Shown: positions 1-16,006 of the stretch, piece after piece
How the letters are laid out: the number at the start of each line of letters is the position of its first letter
Position numbering within the stretch: position 1 is the stretch's first letter
Source: Kuschelorhynchus macadamiae
Lineage: Eukaryota; Arthropoda; Insecta; Coleoptera; Curculionidae
Direction: 5' to 3'
Assembly: GCA_030620095.1 (NCBI GenBank)
Contig: JAUTXW010000556.1
Location: 891,001-955,000 of the forward strand
Length of the DNA stretch: 64,000 bases
Program-made: the position numbers and the translations under genes
The notes under the pieces: generated by a model
Told to the model about the DNA's origin: nothing
Databases searched by the model: none
The model's input: the letters and a program-made list of their open reading frames with translations, nothing else

Positions 1-55
1 ATATCTGTATGGATAATCCATAAGCATAGAAGTAGAATCACCAAAGACACCATTT

Positions 56-487
56 TTGACAAGTAATCTGAATGAGATAAGAAATTTACTTGATACAATT
101 GATAATTCAATGACAAGTGACTCATTAAACACCGATCATGACATTGTAAATCCCGAACATGACAATATAAATCCCGAACATGACAGTAATAATAGCACGG
201 ATGCCTTAGGGCTTAACGAAGCACTGACTTTCATGTCCGATGTTTTTAAAAACCTAAAAAACGTTTTTTCTCAAAAATCGTTTTTATTTACTTTGATCTT
301 TAAATATCTCTTAAAACATAAACATTTCATTTATTTTGAAGGATGGAATATGCATTCTGTAAAAATGGTTGTTAATATCTTACTTAGTAGTATTTCAAAT
401 ACGCTTATAAAAAATTACTGTGGCAAGCAAAATGTTCGGATGGGCAAACACTCAGGTAAGAGAAAAAATAACGTTTATTTAAAGTGA
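56..487 (+). CDS. unrecognised open frame, possibly part of an element or an exon
   Basis: An open frame of about 143 codons that begins at a TTG; the upstream in-frame stop is at 14-16, so no ATG start is evident. It contains a short internal duplication (NPEHD-NINPEHD) and low-complexity Asp/Asn-rich sequence. The string CTCAG|GTAAGAG at about 450-461 would be an excellent 5' splice site, so the true coding part could stop near 454. I do not recognise the family, and it is not cadherin-like. It lies in what should be a ds intron, so a transposon-derived fragment is the simplest explanation. Chance is also possible. Confidence 0.2.
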   Translation: MTSNLNEIRNLLDTIDNSMTSDSLNTDHDIVNPEHDNINPEHDSNNSTDALGLNEALTFMSDVFKNLKNVFSQKSFLFTLIFKYLLKHKHFIYFEGWNMHSVKMVVNILLSSISNTLIKNYCGKQNVRMGKHSGKRKNNVYLK

Positions 488-748
488 TGCAGTAATTAAT
501 ACTTACATACTTATATTTTTGTTTCTACTTGCATGAAATATTACACTACTTACGACATAATTATGCTTTTATATTTTACATTGGCATTGTATTTGTAGAT
601 TATAGAACAGATACCAATCTGTAAACCGTTTTCTAAATAAAATAAATGAATAAATAGATTCATATTAAAAAATATATACCTAACACATCTAAAATCCTAT
701 GATGAATTTCATAACATATTTCTCAATAATATATTTATTGCTAATATT

Positions 749-5628
<4,880 letters not shown>

Positions 5629-6284
5629 GCCCATCTTATCCAATTTTCTCAAATATTTGTTTCTGATATTTAACATACTCCTTAGGAGAACCAAAATTGC
5701 TGATAGTAAAAAAAATCTTTCAAAAAGGTGTCCCATTTCCAGCTTTTTGTCCAGATATTATTTTAACAGAGGAGCATCATAATACCTAAAATATTATAAC
5801 CTTTCTACTTAGCAATAGGGCAATGGTGACTTCATTAAATTTATACAATTTTAATATAAAAATTCTATAAATGTAAAAAAAATGGGTTATTGCAGTCCTC
5901 ATCTTAGCCAATCTTCTCAAATATTTGTTTTCGATATTTAACATTCCTCTTAGGAGAACCAAAATTTCCCAATTATTACAAGTTGTTTTACCTCTGCTAT
6001 AGTTTTTATCATCATGCCAATCAAAATAATCCAGTGTATTTGAGGCCAGGAATTTTATGTTTAAAAATTATCAGTTGCAGAATGGTTTTAGAAACATATG
6101 AAGATTCATACGAGAAATTAATTAAAAGGGCAAGCGGCAGATTTTTCTAGCAATGGTTAATTACCAATATTTGTTTTCGATATTTAACATACCTCTTAGG
6201 AGAACCAAAATTTCCGGTAGTAAAAAAGAATCTTTCAACAAGTTGTCTCGTTTCCAGCTTTTTGGTAGAAATTATTATGGCATG
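5629..6284. repeat. three degenerate copies of a local repeat
   Basis: A unit containing CAAATATTTGTTTTCGATAT followed by TTAACATACCTCTTAGGAGA and ACCAAAATT occurs at about 5629-5770, 5897-5970 and 6160-6284. Copies 1 and 3 also share a downstream part (TCTTTCAA..GTGTCCC/GTCTCG..CCAGCTTTTTG). Copy 2 is cut short where a 190-bp segment, found again at 9015, separates it from copy 3. Confidence 0.75.
5971..6160 (+). repeat. 190-bp duplicated segment, copy A
   Basis: It matches 9015-9204 over the full 190 bp with three differences by eye. It is framed by two copies of the local repeat ending GAACCAAAATTTCC. It contains no coding signal. The high identity implies a recent duplication or a mobile short element. 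Confidence 0.85.
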
Positions 6285-6299
6285 ATCACATCACCTTCA

Positions 6300-6770
6300 T
6301 TGCCACAGCAACCGGGAAGAAATTGAGTTTCTTTTTCCGAGCTCGAAAATATTTTTCTTCAGCCAACAATCCTCAACATCTTTGACTTTGTCCAAAGAAG
6401 AGCTATTCACCTGATTGTTGAATCAAACATCACAAGCAAGTTTGCATCACTAGAGCATTGTTGAATTGCGGCCGCCCTCTCTCTGTTTTTGTAGATGCTC
6501 ACACGGTTTCTGTTCTAATGAATTATCATCCATTATTCCTTCCTTAGTCATCCCTTCCAGGGAGACACGAGCATCAACCCATATCCATCCCTCCCCCGTC
6601 CAGCTGCAAAGACCAAGGGCCTCACACTGTGTTACACTCCTTTATTCTCAGAGTGTTTTGATTATGGAATATGTCATTAGCAAAGGCCTTTCCCTCTCTT
6701 CACTTAGAGCAACCACGGTATCTGATACTTAGGCAGTCAACCTTTGTGGTCTGGAATTTAACGTCACACC
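6300..6770 (+). mobile_element. non-LTR retrotransposon, C-terminal ORF2 fragment
   Basis: Spread over shifting frames are the residues typical of the region after the reverse transcriptase in insect jockey/CR1-like elements: VQRRAIHLI (about 6390-6420), then GFCSNELSSIIP and LQRPRASH (about 6505-6640). The open frame 6466-6732 covers only the latter part and begins inside the domain. Several frameshifts and both ends missing mark it as a dead fragment. The match is from memory of the family; exact clade is not resolved. Confidence 0.6.
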
Positions 6771-7497
6771 TAAATCCGAAAAAATATAATTTTGTAATAA
6801 TGACTGCAAGTTTGTAGACATTGCAAATTAAGCATCGTTGTACGACTTAACTTTGAATGTTTAACCTGTCTTTATCTAAATATTCCCTATTTAATAATTT
6901 TTACTTTTGATCTGCCTAATTATTAATTTCTTGATCTATTTTCGTATTGTTGGACTACCCGTGTTTGCAGACAGTAAAATGGTTTTACTTTTTTTTTTCA
7001 TAATATGTAATATACAATTCGTTAGGTTGTAGATAATATAGAATGTTATGTAAATGGAAACTATCACCAATCATTAAAAAAAACTAATTATAAAGGTCAT
7101 ATTTGCTAGCAGTATGCGATGCAACTTCAGAAATGATTACCGAATCCGTGATTTATATTTATTTTGAGCAACAAGCTGCTTTCAGATATTTGGAATATCT
7201 ATGCTATGCTTCAGCATTGCATTTTGTGTTGATTTGACCAGACCACTTCCACTGTACCTCTATTGATCAAATCTCCTTTGTATGTGCTTAAAATGTTTCT
7301 TAACTTTTATACTAGGAGGGTGTTTCGTCGTCTTTCGTCTGTACAATGTACCATTTTTCACACTATTACCTGATTTGGTAAATGCATTCTGTTTCATATT
7401 AACATCATTTGGCTTAGTTTTCGCCAAAATACACATTTTCCCATTAAATGCAGTTTGAATTTTGTAATTTTTTAAGTTTGGGTTTCAAAATTCAAAA
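6771..7497. other. unassigned intronic sequence
   Basis: AT-rich sequence with no frame, repeat or motif that I can name. Confidence 0.4.
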
Positions 7498-8300
7498 AGT
7501 ACCAGAGATGCAATATTTTCCTTTTTAGAAAAAATTTATTCTGGTTTAAACCATCATAATATAGTTGCTGCGGTTTTTTGCGATTACTCCAAAGCTTTCG
7601 ACTGTGTAAATGATGAAGTTCTCCTCAAAAAGTTAAAGCGTTAAGGATTCCAGGGTAACTGCTACAACTGGTTTAAGTCATATTTAGCAAATCGGAATCA
7701 GTTTGTTATCTATGGAGAAAAGATGTCTAGTTTAAATAAAATGTATTGTGGGGTGCCACAAGGATCTGTCTTGGGTCCCATTTTATTTCTTTTCTACATT
7801 AACGACTTAACAGACCTTATCATAAACAGAACTTTAACATTGTTTGCAGACGAGACTACAATTGTCTGGCGAAATAAAAATGAAGACCTGGTGAAAGAAC
7901 ATATTTCAACAGGTCTGATCTTAATTAAGAAATGGTGGCCTTTAATACTAGACAGAATTTGAACCTCCCACTTCCTATCCCCAGAACAACCTTAGTAAGA
8001 CATTCAATTTTATATTAAACCCACGCCCACAAAATACAACCAACTCCCACACATATTTAGAAATATGAATCTCTTAAATTGTTTAAGAAAAAAATAAAAT
8101 GTAGCTTGGAAGCAAAAGCATATTATAACTTACAAGAATTTTACGATGATAGTTTGTGAGCATACCATATATTTTGTTTTTTCTTATTACTCATGTATTT
8201 TGGCTAAAATCTGTACTTAAAAGCCTTATGTCACTTTTATTATATTATATATTTTTTATTGGATATTATGGTTATATTTGTGCCATTTTGTATAAGATAT

Positions 8301-8304
<4 letters not shown>
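7498..8304 (+). mobile_element. non-LTR retrotransposon fragment with reverse-transcriptase core
   Basis: Translation shows RT motif A (AVFCDYSKAFDCVNDEVL, about 7570-7625), a stop near 7643, then motif B GVPQGSVLGPILF (about 7750-7790) and motif C as FADETTI (about 7846-7866), where the usual FADDT has lost its second Asp. After 7960 the frame jumps directly to a C-terminal piece (LKLFKKKIKCSLEAKAYYNLQEF, about 8075-8145), so a stretch was deleted. The loss of the catalytic Asp and the stop make it inactive. It ends at a (TAA)n run. Confidence 0.85.

Positions 8305-8334
<30 letters not shown>
8305..8334. repeat. (TAA)n run shared by two LINE tails
   Basis: Ten units of AAT/TAA between a + strand LINE on its left and a - strand LINE on its right. 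It could be the 3' tail of either. Confidence 0.85.
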
Positions 8335-8830
8335 GTTTATTATTTACCATATGTATACGTTTATAAATACAAAGCTGAAAATCATAAAAATAAGGTAAAT
8401 AAAAGCACAAATTTCAGACTTCTGTAGGCCAGAGTCTGTTCTGCCAATGCGGCTATAAACTAAACAATAAATTTTGGCGAATAGCTAAATAATAAATTAA
8501 TAACAAAAATTTACTAAGATTACTAGAAAATGAAGAGAAGAAAAGAGAGAGAAAAAAGGAGGGGACAGAAATACAAAGAAAGAAAAGTGAAGCTGAGAGT
8601 ATTTCAAAAACTGCTCAGAATTGAGTAACTGAGTAGTAATTCTCTTTTTAAAACTTTGTATTTGAAATAAATCTGGAGGTAATGAGTTTATATTTAAGGC
8701 AATGTTATAGCAGAAGCATCTCTTAAATATTTCAGTTTTATGACGAGGAATTGTTAAGGTACTCCTGCGTAAATTCAAATGATGTACATCCGTGTTACTT
8801 AGTGTATAGTGTATGTTTAATTATTTTATT
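8335..8830 (-). mobile_element. non-LTR retrotransposon 3' end, minus strand
   Basis: On the minus strand 8778-8497 encodes LRRSTLTIPRHKTEIFKRCF followed by NSLPPDLFQIQSFKKRI, the typical last residues of ORF2 in several insect LINE clades (...SLPxxLxxxxSxxxFKxxL). The frame continues upstream to about 8820 (VHHLN). The 3' UTR then runs to the (TTA)n tail at 8305-8334. The element is heavily 5'-truncated. Confidence 0.65.
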
Positions 8831-9014
8831 TTTCCAATGAATAGATTCTAATATTTTTATTTTTATAGAGCTTACTTTGTTGATAAGAATTATATGTTCT
8901 CTTAAGAATAAAGTATATTTGAGTTTGAGTTTTTTTGATTTTTATGAATCTTTTCTACAGCAGTTTTTTTACAGCAGAATTGTATTTATTATTAACATTT
9001 CATAAAGTCCTCTG
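8831..9014 (+). mobile_element. possible LINE 3' tail
   Basis: The string AATAAAGTATATTTGAGTTTGAGTTTTTTT at about 8909-8938 has the form of a LINE 3' end with a short TTGAG-repeat tail. There is no coding remnant to confirm it. Confidence 0.3.
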
Positions 9015-9204
9015 AATTATTACAAGTTGTTTTACCTCTGCTATAGTTTTTATCATCATGCCAATCAAAATAATCCAGTGTACTTGAGGCCAGGAATTTT
9101 ATGTTTAAAAATTATCAGTTGCAGAATGGTTTTAGAAACATATGAAGATTCCCACGAGAAATTAATTAAAAGGGCAAGCGGCAGATTTTTCTAGCAATGG
9201 TTAA
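9015..9204 (+). repeat. 190-bp duplicated segment, copy B
   Basis: It is nearly identical to 5971-6160 and ends 114 bp before the first ds exon of the window. Since copy A is embedded in a local repeat, this copy may be the donor, with the segment transposed or copied 3 kb away. Confidence 0.85.
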
Positions 9205-9318
9205 TGAAGAAAATAATTACAATTTAGACCACTTGCTAAAAGTTTTCTTCGCTAAATACAGACATGTAATTTTCTTTGACATTAAGGTAAAACAATCTGA
9301 AACGTATTTTTTTTTCAG

Positions 9319-9514
9319 ATTACCCAATTTACGGCAGTCGACGCTGATACAGGAAATAACGCAAGAATTACCTATCGTCTGCTGGCGTCGAACTATTCGA
9401 GGGACGCCTACGATCAAGTGTTCGGAATTTTCCCCAATTCTGGATGGCTCTATCTAAAGGGAAACCTGGACAGAGAGAGCATAGATCACTATAATTTAGT
9501 CGTCGCTGCAAAAG
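9319..9514 (+). CDS. ds: dachsous exon (window exon 1): part of a cadherin repeat
   Basis: The exon follows a pyrimidine tract ending in TTTTTTTTTCAG and ends AAAAG|GTAATC. Read in phase 0 it gives the body of a cadherin repeat: the Ca2+-binding DADTGNN motif near its start, then the LDRE-like NLDRES strand. The first strand of this EC repeat (the xENxPxGT region) must lie on an exon upstream of the window. It ends with one base of an Asp codon that is completed in the next exon. A long open frame overlapping it at 9197-9457 is in another phase and is not the product. Confidence 0.9.
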
Positions 9515-10123
9515 GTAATCAGATTTATTGAAAAATACTGAAATAAATACACGCACTGTAAGTCAATTAAGCGCCTAACATGTTGTTGTTGATTTAAATC
9601 TTACAAAACCTTTTCTATTAAGTAGCTTCCTTGTTTTATATTTTTTTGGCAAAACAATAATTACTTTATCAAATCTAATCACAATATTATTTCGGTTGTG
9701 ATGTAGATTTTATAATTTTTCTTATTTATTATACTGTTTTTATATTATCAAACGAGTGAAAGCCACGTCGAAATTCAACGGCAACTGTAGTTGCTGGTGA
9801 TCATGTTATTCATAAATAAAATTAATACTTGTGACCTAAAGTTATATCATAAAATTAGCAATATATCACAAACGGCTGGAATAAAGATAAACGAACTATA
9901 TACATGTAGAATCGGAAAAATTATGATTTTTTAAAAATGTATTGGAATATAAGTTATTCCATTAAAAAATCGTTTTGAAACTGATTTTGAAAAGCATTTT
10001 CAAATTCTTCAGAAAATACACCGGATGTTCATTTTAAATTCTAAAAAAGGAGTGGATATTTACTTTATGCTGGATGAGCTGTAATATTTGTTCGGTGACT
10101 AAATATCTAATCTCACCTTACAG
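9515..10123 (+). other. dachsous intron between window exons 1 and 2
   Basis: A 609-bp AT-rich intron with consensus ends. I see no repeats or conserved blocks in it. Confidence 0.8.
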
Positions 10124-10360
10124 ATAATGGACTGCCTCCGCAGACAGCCACCTCCCAAGTAACTATCGAGGTTCTCGATATTAACGACAACGATCCGGTA
10201 TTCGTAGAGGAGGACTACGTCTTTAAAATTGAAGAAAACTTATCCAGAGGGACACTCGTCGGAAGAATCCAAGCCACCGACGCCGATACCGGAGTAAACG
10301 CTGCCATCCGTTACAGCTTGATTCCGGCTAATAGCAGTTTCCAGATCAATTCAGTCAGCG
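10124..10360 (+). CDS. ds: dachsous exon (window exon 2): end of one EC repeat and start of the next
   Basis: The acceptor is CCTTACAG and the donor is AGCG|GTAAGT. The exon completes the first EC repeat with the linker motif LDINDND, then begins a second repeat (EENLSRGT, DADTGVNAAIRY). It breaks in the middle of that repeat, one base into the Gly of a SG codon pair. The next exon is more than 25 kb away yet continues the same repeat in phase (SG + EISTKDILDRE), so this very long intron splits a single folded domain. The exon is too short to stand out as an open frame and is supported by its phase and cadherin motifs. Confidence 0.93.
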
Positions 10361-11400
10361 GTAAGTGTAAGAACTACAAAATAAGACAAAAATAAAATAT
10401 AGGTCTAAGACAGCTTCATTTTCAAAATACAGTGTGTCAAACATTTGTTTTCTCCCTGCATATTCAAATCGGATTATTCGACTGGAATAAAATGGTAGGA
10501 TAAGTTGGTCACATACGCCCTTGTGAGGAATGCTTCCCAGACGCAGTATTTACAGAGCTCAGTGGCGCCAGGTATCCCAAAATCCTGCCAAGGAATTTAG
10601 TGAAAAATATATGTTATTTAAAACCTGGTAAACTGGAATCTGCAAATAAATTATTGGTAAATGACCGATAATATATTCTTTTTCAAATCACGAACTAGGA
10701 CGGTATCGATTTTCTTTTGTCTCTAAATACATTTTGCTCAATAAAATAACTACTTTTACTACATGCTGATATCCCCATTAATTTCTAAAATCAAATCAGC
10801 GTTAGAACTTTAGGTGTGTATCCATGGAACCATGTAATCAAGTTGGTGCAAATAACAAAAATGTCTAAGAAACAGACGAATTTTTGCAATTTGAGATTTT
10901 TCGAGTTTGCGCAACTGTTTTGTTTCTTATTTCATTTGAGCCTTAAATAATTACATTAAATCATTTTTGAAAAAGCGACGTTTGGGGATTTTATTCAAAC
11001 ACCCTGTATATACAGTAGCATATTTCTAATGGTGGCGATTTGACGATCGTTATTCGCCCCCCGAATTAAAATAATGTTATTTTATCTATTTTACAGTTTC
11101 CAAAAAATGTAGATAGTCGCATCATCATCATAATATCATCATTATTATTACCGTTTTAAGATATTTTTGAATTTTTATATCTATTATCTATGTTAATATT
11201 TTTCTCATTTTGTAAGACAACTCAGGGAAATGAGTGGTGTGAAGAAAATTTTAAAGTATTTTCTTGTTTCTATTTAGGTTCTTTTATATAAAATAATGTA
11301 TTTAATACAATACTAAACTATTTTGAAAATGTTACGTAAAGCAAAAGTTTAAAATTCTGAAACTATAATAATTTGGTAAAATAATGGTATTTAAGTAATT
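10361..11400 (+). other. start of the 25-kb dachsous intron
   Basis: The donor GTAAGTG is followed by AT-rich sequence. ACACCCTGTATATACAG at about 10999 resembles the outer end of mariner-type elements (TACAGGGTGT), but no partner end is evident. Nothing else is recognisable. Confidence 0.5.
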
Positions 11401-11535
11401 ACTAGTATAATAAATAAATTATTTTTGTTTAGTAATTTCCACTAATAAATCCGACTCAGTGTCGAAACAGCTATCAGACTGAAATAAATTAGGGAAATTA
11501 CTAAACAAAAATAGCTTGTTTATTTATTATACTAG
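11401..11535. mobile_element. palindromic MITE, copy 1
   Basis: Arms of about 50 bp, 11401-11449 (ACTAGTATAATAAATAAA.. GTTTAGTAATTTCC) and 11482-11535 in inverted orientation, surround a loop of about 32 bp. A related copy of the loop and right arm is at 57285-57425. No coding sequence, so non-autonomous; the superfamily is unknown. Confidence 0.75.
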
Positions 11536-12798
11536 TGACAACGAATTGCCATCAAGTAACGGCTTACTCGATAAATTACTTTAGTAATTAGCCTGGAGTT
11601 TAATTTTTTATTGTTTTGTATTTACGACATTGAGGTTAGTCTTTTAACCAATGAAGTTGTAATTTGGCATAGGGGTTAAGCCTGATGAACTATATCGTCT
11701 TGTCATAAGACTTCACTGCTTTAAGATAGCTTTTATATTTCCTAGTTGTTGTTACAGATTTTGTAATAGGACGTCTCAAGCAATAAAAAACGCAATTAAA
11801 ATTTACTTATCAACAATCAATAAAAGTCATTTTAATTTTTGTAAATATTTTTTTTGTAAATAAAAGTTAAATTATTAAAATGTGTTCGATTTACTTTCGG
11901 AATTTTTTTTTCTTTCATTAAACAGTATTACAAAATCCTAAACACAGAAAGCAAAAATTTGATATTGACAGGCTTTCATTTTGGAATTTTCATCTTTTAT
12001 TGCCATAATTGTATCACATCGTGTAGAATTCACCTTTTGAATGTTCCTCCCATTTGTTTAAACTGGTTTTTCGAAAACAATCTTAGTCTACAAAGATAAA
12101 TTTACTACTAATTACTTTATATGCACAATATAACGAATAGATCAAAAAATTAAATATTTTATTTCAATGTTTGATTATTTGATGTTAGCACAATATTAAA
12201 TGCTAGCACCATCCGGTCCGTTTTTATTCTTCATTATGGATTCGTACCAAAATCAACCTATTGCATCTCAGATAAACCCAAATAGAGATAGGCATTCTCA
12301 AAAACTAGGTTTTGGTATTGCTTCTTTCGGTAAGCAAAATGTTTAGAGGAGAACCAGTAGATAGACTTTCCGAGGCAAATTCAAATTCTTCTGTTTTAAA
12401 TGTCTTAAAGAAAATAGGTCAAATTTAAAGAAATAAGTATTATTTAGATATATTTTAAAGATCATTTTTGTTATGTATATTGTGTCGTTTCTTTTATTTG
12501 AATATTACGTTGTACGTTTTAAATTAAAATAAAAAAAATGGAATTTTGTTTTTTTTTTCTCATTTTATATGAATATAATATTTTATAGTTTAATATAAAA
12601 ATTAACGAATGGAAACTTAACGGATACTTGAAACAAATATTTTTTTAAACCGTGTTGTCTCTAAGAAAAATGCCGGCCCTCGAGTACAACACTGAAAAAA
12701 CGTAGGCTGTCCGCTACTTTTGTTAATAAAACAGCTTGATTGAAACACCAGATCGAAACATTATCGCTTATAAAGTCACAAAAAGTGTCAATCCAAAA
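11536..12798. other. unassigned intronic sequence
   Basis: AT-rich. The stretch just after the MITE (CATCAAGTAACGGCTTACTCGATAAATT, 11553-11580) also recurs beside the second MITE copy at about 57390-57420, so the mobile unit may extend to about 11580. No genes are recognised. Confidence 0.4.
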
Positions 12799-13770
12799 AT
12801 GTCTTTAACTGAAAGGGAAAGAATTACTATTCTTATGATGAGAGAGTATGGCTATCGGGGTCAGGTCTAAAGACGGTAAGAAGTTAAAAATGTATTTAAT
12901 GACGTATTTCCAAACTGAAATACCATTTCAAAATCCATCGTTTTAAAAACTGTCCGACGATTTGAAAAGATTGGAACTTGTAGAGATAGACGACGATCAG
13001 GGCGACCTAATACAGCAACAAATGAAGAAAAAAGTTTAAATATTGTTGTCGAACCCCTTCTTCCTCGTTAAGAAAAACTTCTCAAGCAGTTGATGTCTGC
13101 TTCAAATCCGAGCATAATGTTTTAAGATAACATAAATATCATCTTTTCAAAATTCGTTTAGTGCAAAAATTACTGGAAGGCGATTTTGAGCGGAGAATGT
13201 AATTTTGCTACATTTCATAGTACTTTCGGATGAAGCAACATTTATGTTAAATGATAAAGGCAATAGACACAACTGCAGATTTGGACCGATAAAAATCTCC
13301 ATTGGATGAGAGAATCTCATCATCTCAAAGTCCTAAAAAACTGAATGTATAATGAGCTTTACCTTCAGCTCTTGGAAAATCAAATAATGCCTGTTATCTA
13401 AAACGTAATGGGCCCGAATTATGCAATTACATACCTCCAACAGGACGGAGCTCCACCGCATTTTGGAGTAAACGTGCGCGAATTTTTAAATACATTTCCG
13501 GACAGGTGAATTGGAATATCGAGTGGCTGCCGCTGTCCCCTGATTTTGCGCCAAACGGCTACTTTTTATGAGGACACTTAAAGAATAATGTTTATGCAAC
13601 CAAACCTCAAGATCTGGCTGAATTGTAGCGATGAATACCGAATGAAATGGAATTAATAATACCAGAGATTATTTACAATGCAATTCAACGATTATATTTT
13701 CAATTAGCTCACTGTCAAGTTGTTTACCGAAAACAATTTGAACATTTGTTATTATTTAATGCTGTTCAAA
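12799..13770 (+). pseudogene. mariner-type (DD41D-like) transposase relic
   Basis: ATG at 12799 opens MSLTERERITILMMREYGYRG, the helix-turn-helix start typical of insect mariner relatives. Further on, broken by many stops and shifts, come RRFEKIGTCRDRRRSGRP-like residues (about 12957-13005), the second catalytic block LQQDGAPPHFGVNVREFLN (about 13435-13495) and the C-terminal VVYRKQFEHLL (about 13718-13752). The third acidic block has decayed. It is an old inactive copy; clear terminal repeats were not found, though TACAGGGTATTCCATTT at 13864-13880 may be an end. Confidence 0.75.
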
Positions 13771-13964
13771 AAGTCTTTATTTCAAAACCTATTGATATTA
13801 CAGATAAGACATGTTATAACAAAAGTATTAGAAATTTAGTGTAAAATATAAAAATAAAAAACATACAGGGTATTCCATTTCAAAAATTAAAATTCATTAG
13901 ATCTTCTGAAAAACTAAATATGTGGCAACATCGTCGATACCATCGTTCCAGACTTTTAATACAC

Positions 13965-14620
13965 CCTGTATATATACTTGTAAAATCCTATAATTGCATG
14001 TTTTATCATAGACAAGAATAATCTGACTTAAAGCAGTACAGAGATCGGAAACACTTCGCGACGGCTGTACTGTGAACGACGTCGATTTAATTTTAGCCGT
14101 AAATTAAATTACATTATACCTCATTGCAAATAAATCATTCATGCCAAATTTTGACATCCTCCCTAATTCCTGAAATAACGGCGTTTGGAGTTTTAAGTGA
14201 TACACCCTATAAATAAACCTAATAATTTTGTTGAAACTAAAAAGTACTAGGGGTTACTGTTAAGACACACTAGATATGAATTTGCAATCCTATCATCGCG
14301 TGTTTCATCATAGACTTGAAAAATTAATTTCATTTTAACCGTAAATAATTACTATGTACCCCATCAAAAAAATCTTTCTTACCAAAATTTGACATACTGC
14401 TTAATTCTGAAATAACATCATTTGGGATTTTAAGTGAAATAACGTACTTTCTAGATCGCTCGACATTTTGTTGGAACCAAATGGTACTGTGTTACTGTTG
14501 AGACACACTATATATACGTTTACAATCATATTATTATGGTCCCTTATTTCATCATAAAATAGAAACATCGGGCTTCATTAAATTAGACTTAAATCAGAAA
14601 CTGGAAACACTTGTTCAAAT
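13965..14620. repeat. degenerate tandem repeat, period about 250-270 bp
   Basis: Blocks recur in the same order: ATCCTAT..GCATGTTTTATCATAGAC, AACCGTAAAT, CCAAAATTTGACAT, GAAATAACNNCRTTTGG and TTTTAAGTGA. They start near 13985 and 14290, with a third partial unit from about 14525. Units are diverged, so the array is old. TACACCCTAT-like strings inside suggest it came from a mariner-end MITE. Confidence 0.6.
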
Positions 14621-15939
14621 TTTCTTTTTGTGTGATCGAGATAAAAGCTTATGTGTTTATAAATCTTCCGTTGCTAATGGAATATGTAATATATTTCTTA
14701 AAGGATTGTCCCACGCATATCATTATTTATTAATCCCCAAATAAATTGTGCTATTAAAGGAGGGTTTATTGTAAATTTATTGCGTAAACCTAACATTAAA
14801 AATCTCTTTATAATAATTTAGCGTAGTGGTAGAATGGGATTTAAACTGTATTTGTACGTATCTTTTATTGCTTATGATTTCACACATAAGTAATTTCATT
14901 TATTCTGTAAAAATGAGTTTGCTTGTTGCATATTTTACCGTCTATTTTCCGCTACTAGGTTAACCTATCTGGAAGGGATCTACCAGCTTTACATGTCATC
15001 AGTCTACAGTTTAACAGACATCGATAAACGTTTCGACCCCCGCCTCACACTTCACCCTCGAGCGGTTAACTCTAGGGTTACGGTGCAATATTTGGTCTTT
15101 ATCAAGTGATTTACTGACTAACAAGTGTGTATCTGCTCCAAATTCTCCTCTACAGCCCACAAACTGACGTTAATGGGTTGGCATATGATACATTTTACCC
15201 TTGCAGACAGCGCACTATCTAACCTAACCAAAGCTATGGCAGCTCTGTAACACTGATATTTTAGCATCCACATGGATATCAATATAGGAATTTTACTATA
15301 TAACTACCACTACCTAAACTAGGTATTTCAGAAAAATAATTCTAATTTTTTTCAGTTTCAGTTTCGAAATTGTCACTATATTCTGTCGGTAATTTTGGTA
15401 TCAGCGTCTTGCTTTACCTGCACTGTAAGCCACCATGTTCCACATACAATTTGATACTTCTGAATCTATGTAAATAAGAGCTAAAAAAATTCTATTTTTC
15501 CCCGCTGCAATGCATTAGTTGGTAATATGTCCCCCAATCTGTAATATTATAAAAATGTTTAACAAGCTTTTGATTACTTAATGTTGTGTGTATAAAATAT
15601 ATCCAAAAATCATCACATAACTGAAGAACAAAAATATTAATATCTTTAAAAGATGTGAATATAATTGAGCCCATAATGTAAATGACATCATCTGACCCAT
15701 TCCTCTTGCACATCAATAATCTGCTTTTTTCTACCAACAATGCTATTCACAGTTATTCTGAGGACAGTACATAGTATGCTTTTACATCAACCTACAATTT
15801 CCCAAGCCTGACTAAAATGAAAGATAGACGAAGAGTAATGAATTTATTTTTAACCCATCGCTGTTGAATTGAAACATTGCTTATCCTAACCCATCATCTA
15901 TAGACAAATGATGCTATAGCCTTGAGGGCTTCTCTAAAG

Positions 15940-15940
<1 letters not shown>
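14621..15940. other. unassigned intronic sequence
   Basis: No coding features. 14940-15190 is more GC-rich and less repetitive than its surroundings, and so is a possible regulatory or conserved non-coding block, judged only by composition. Confidence 0.3.

Positions 15941-16003
<63 letters not shown>
15941..16003. repeat. (TA)n array, 63 bp
   Basis: A perfect dinucleotide array. It creates the Ile-Tyr tail of a spurious minus-strand frame (15940-16185). Confidence 0.95.

Positions 16004-16006
<3 letters not shown>

Noticed and set aside
6466..6732. 88-codon frame first considered as a host gene
   Set aside because: Its residues (GFCSNELSSIIP, LQRPRASH) fit the end of a LINE ORF2, and upstream sequence in other frames continues the LINE.
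9197..9457. 86-codon + strand frame overlapping the first ds exon
   Set aside because: It is out of phase with the cadherin repeat, which reads from 9319 in another frame.
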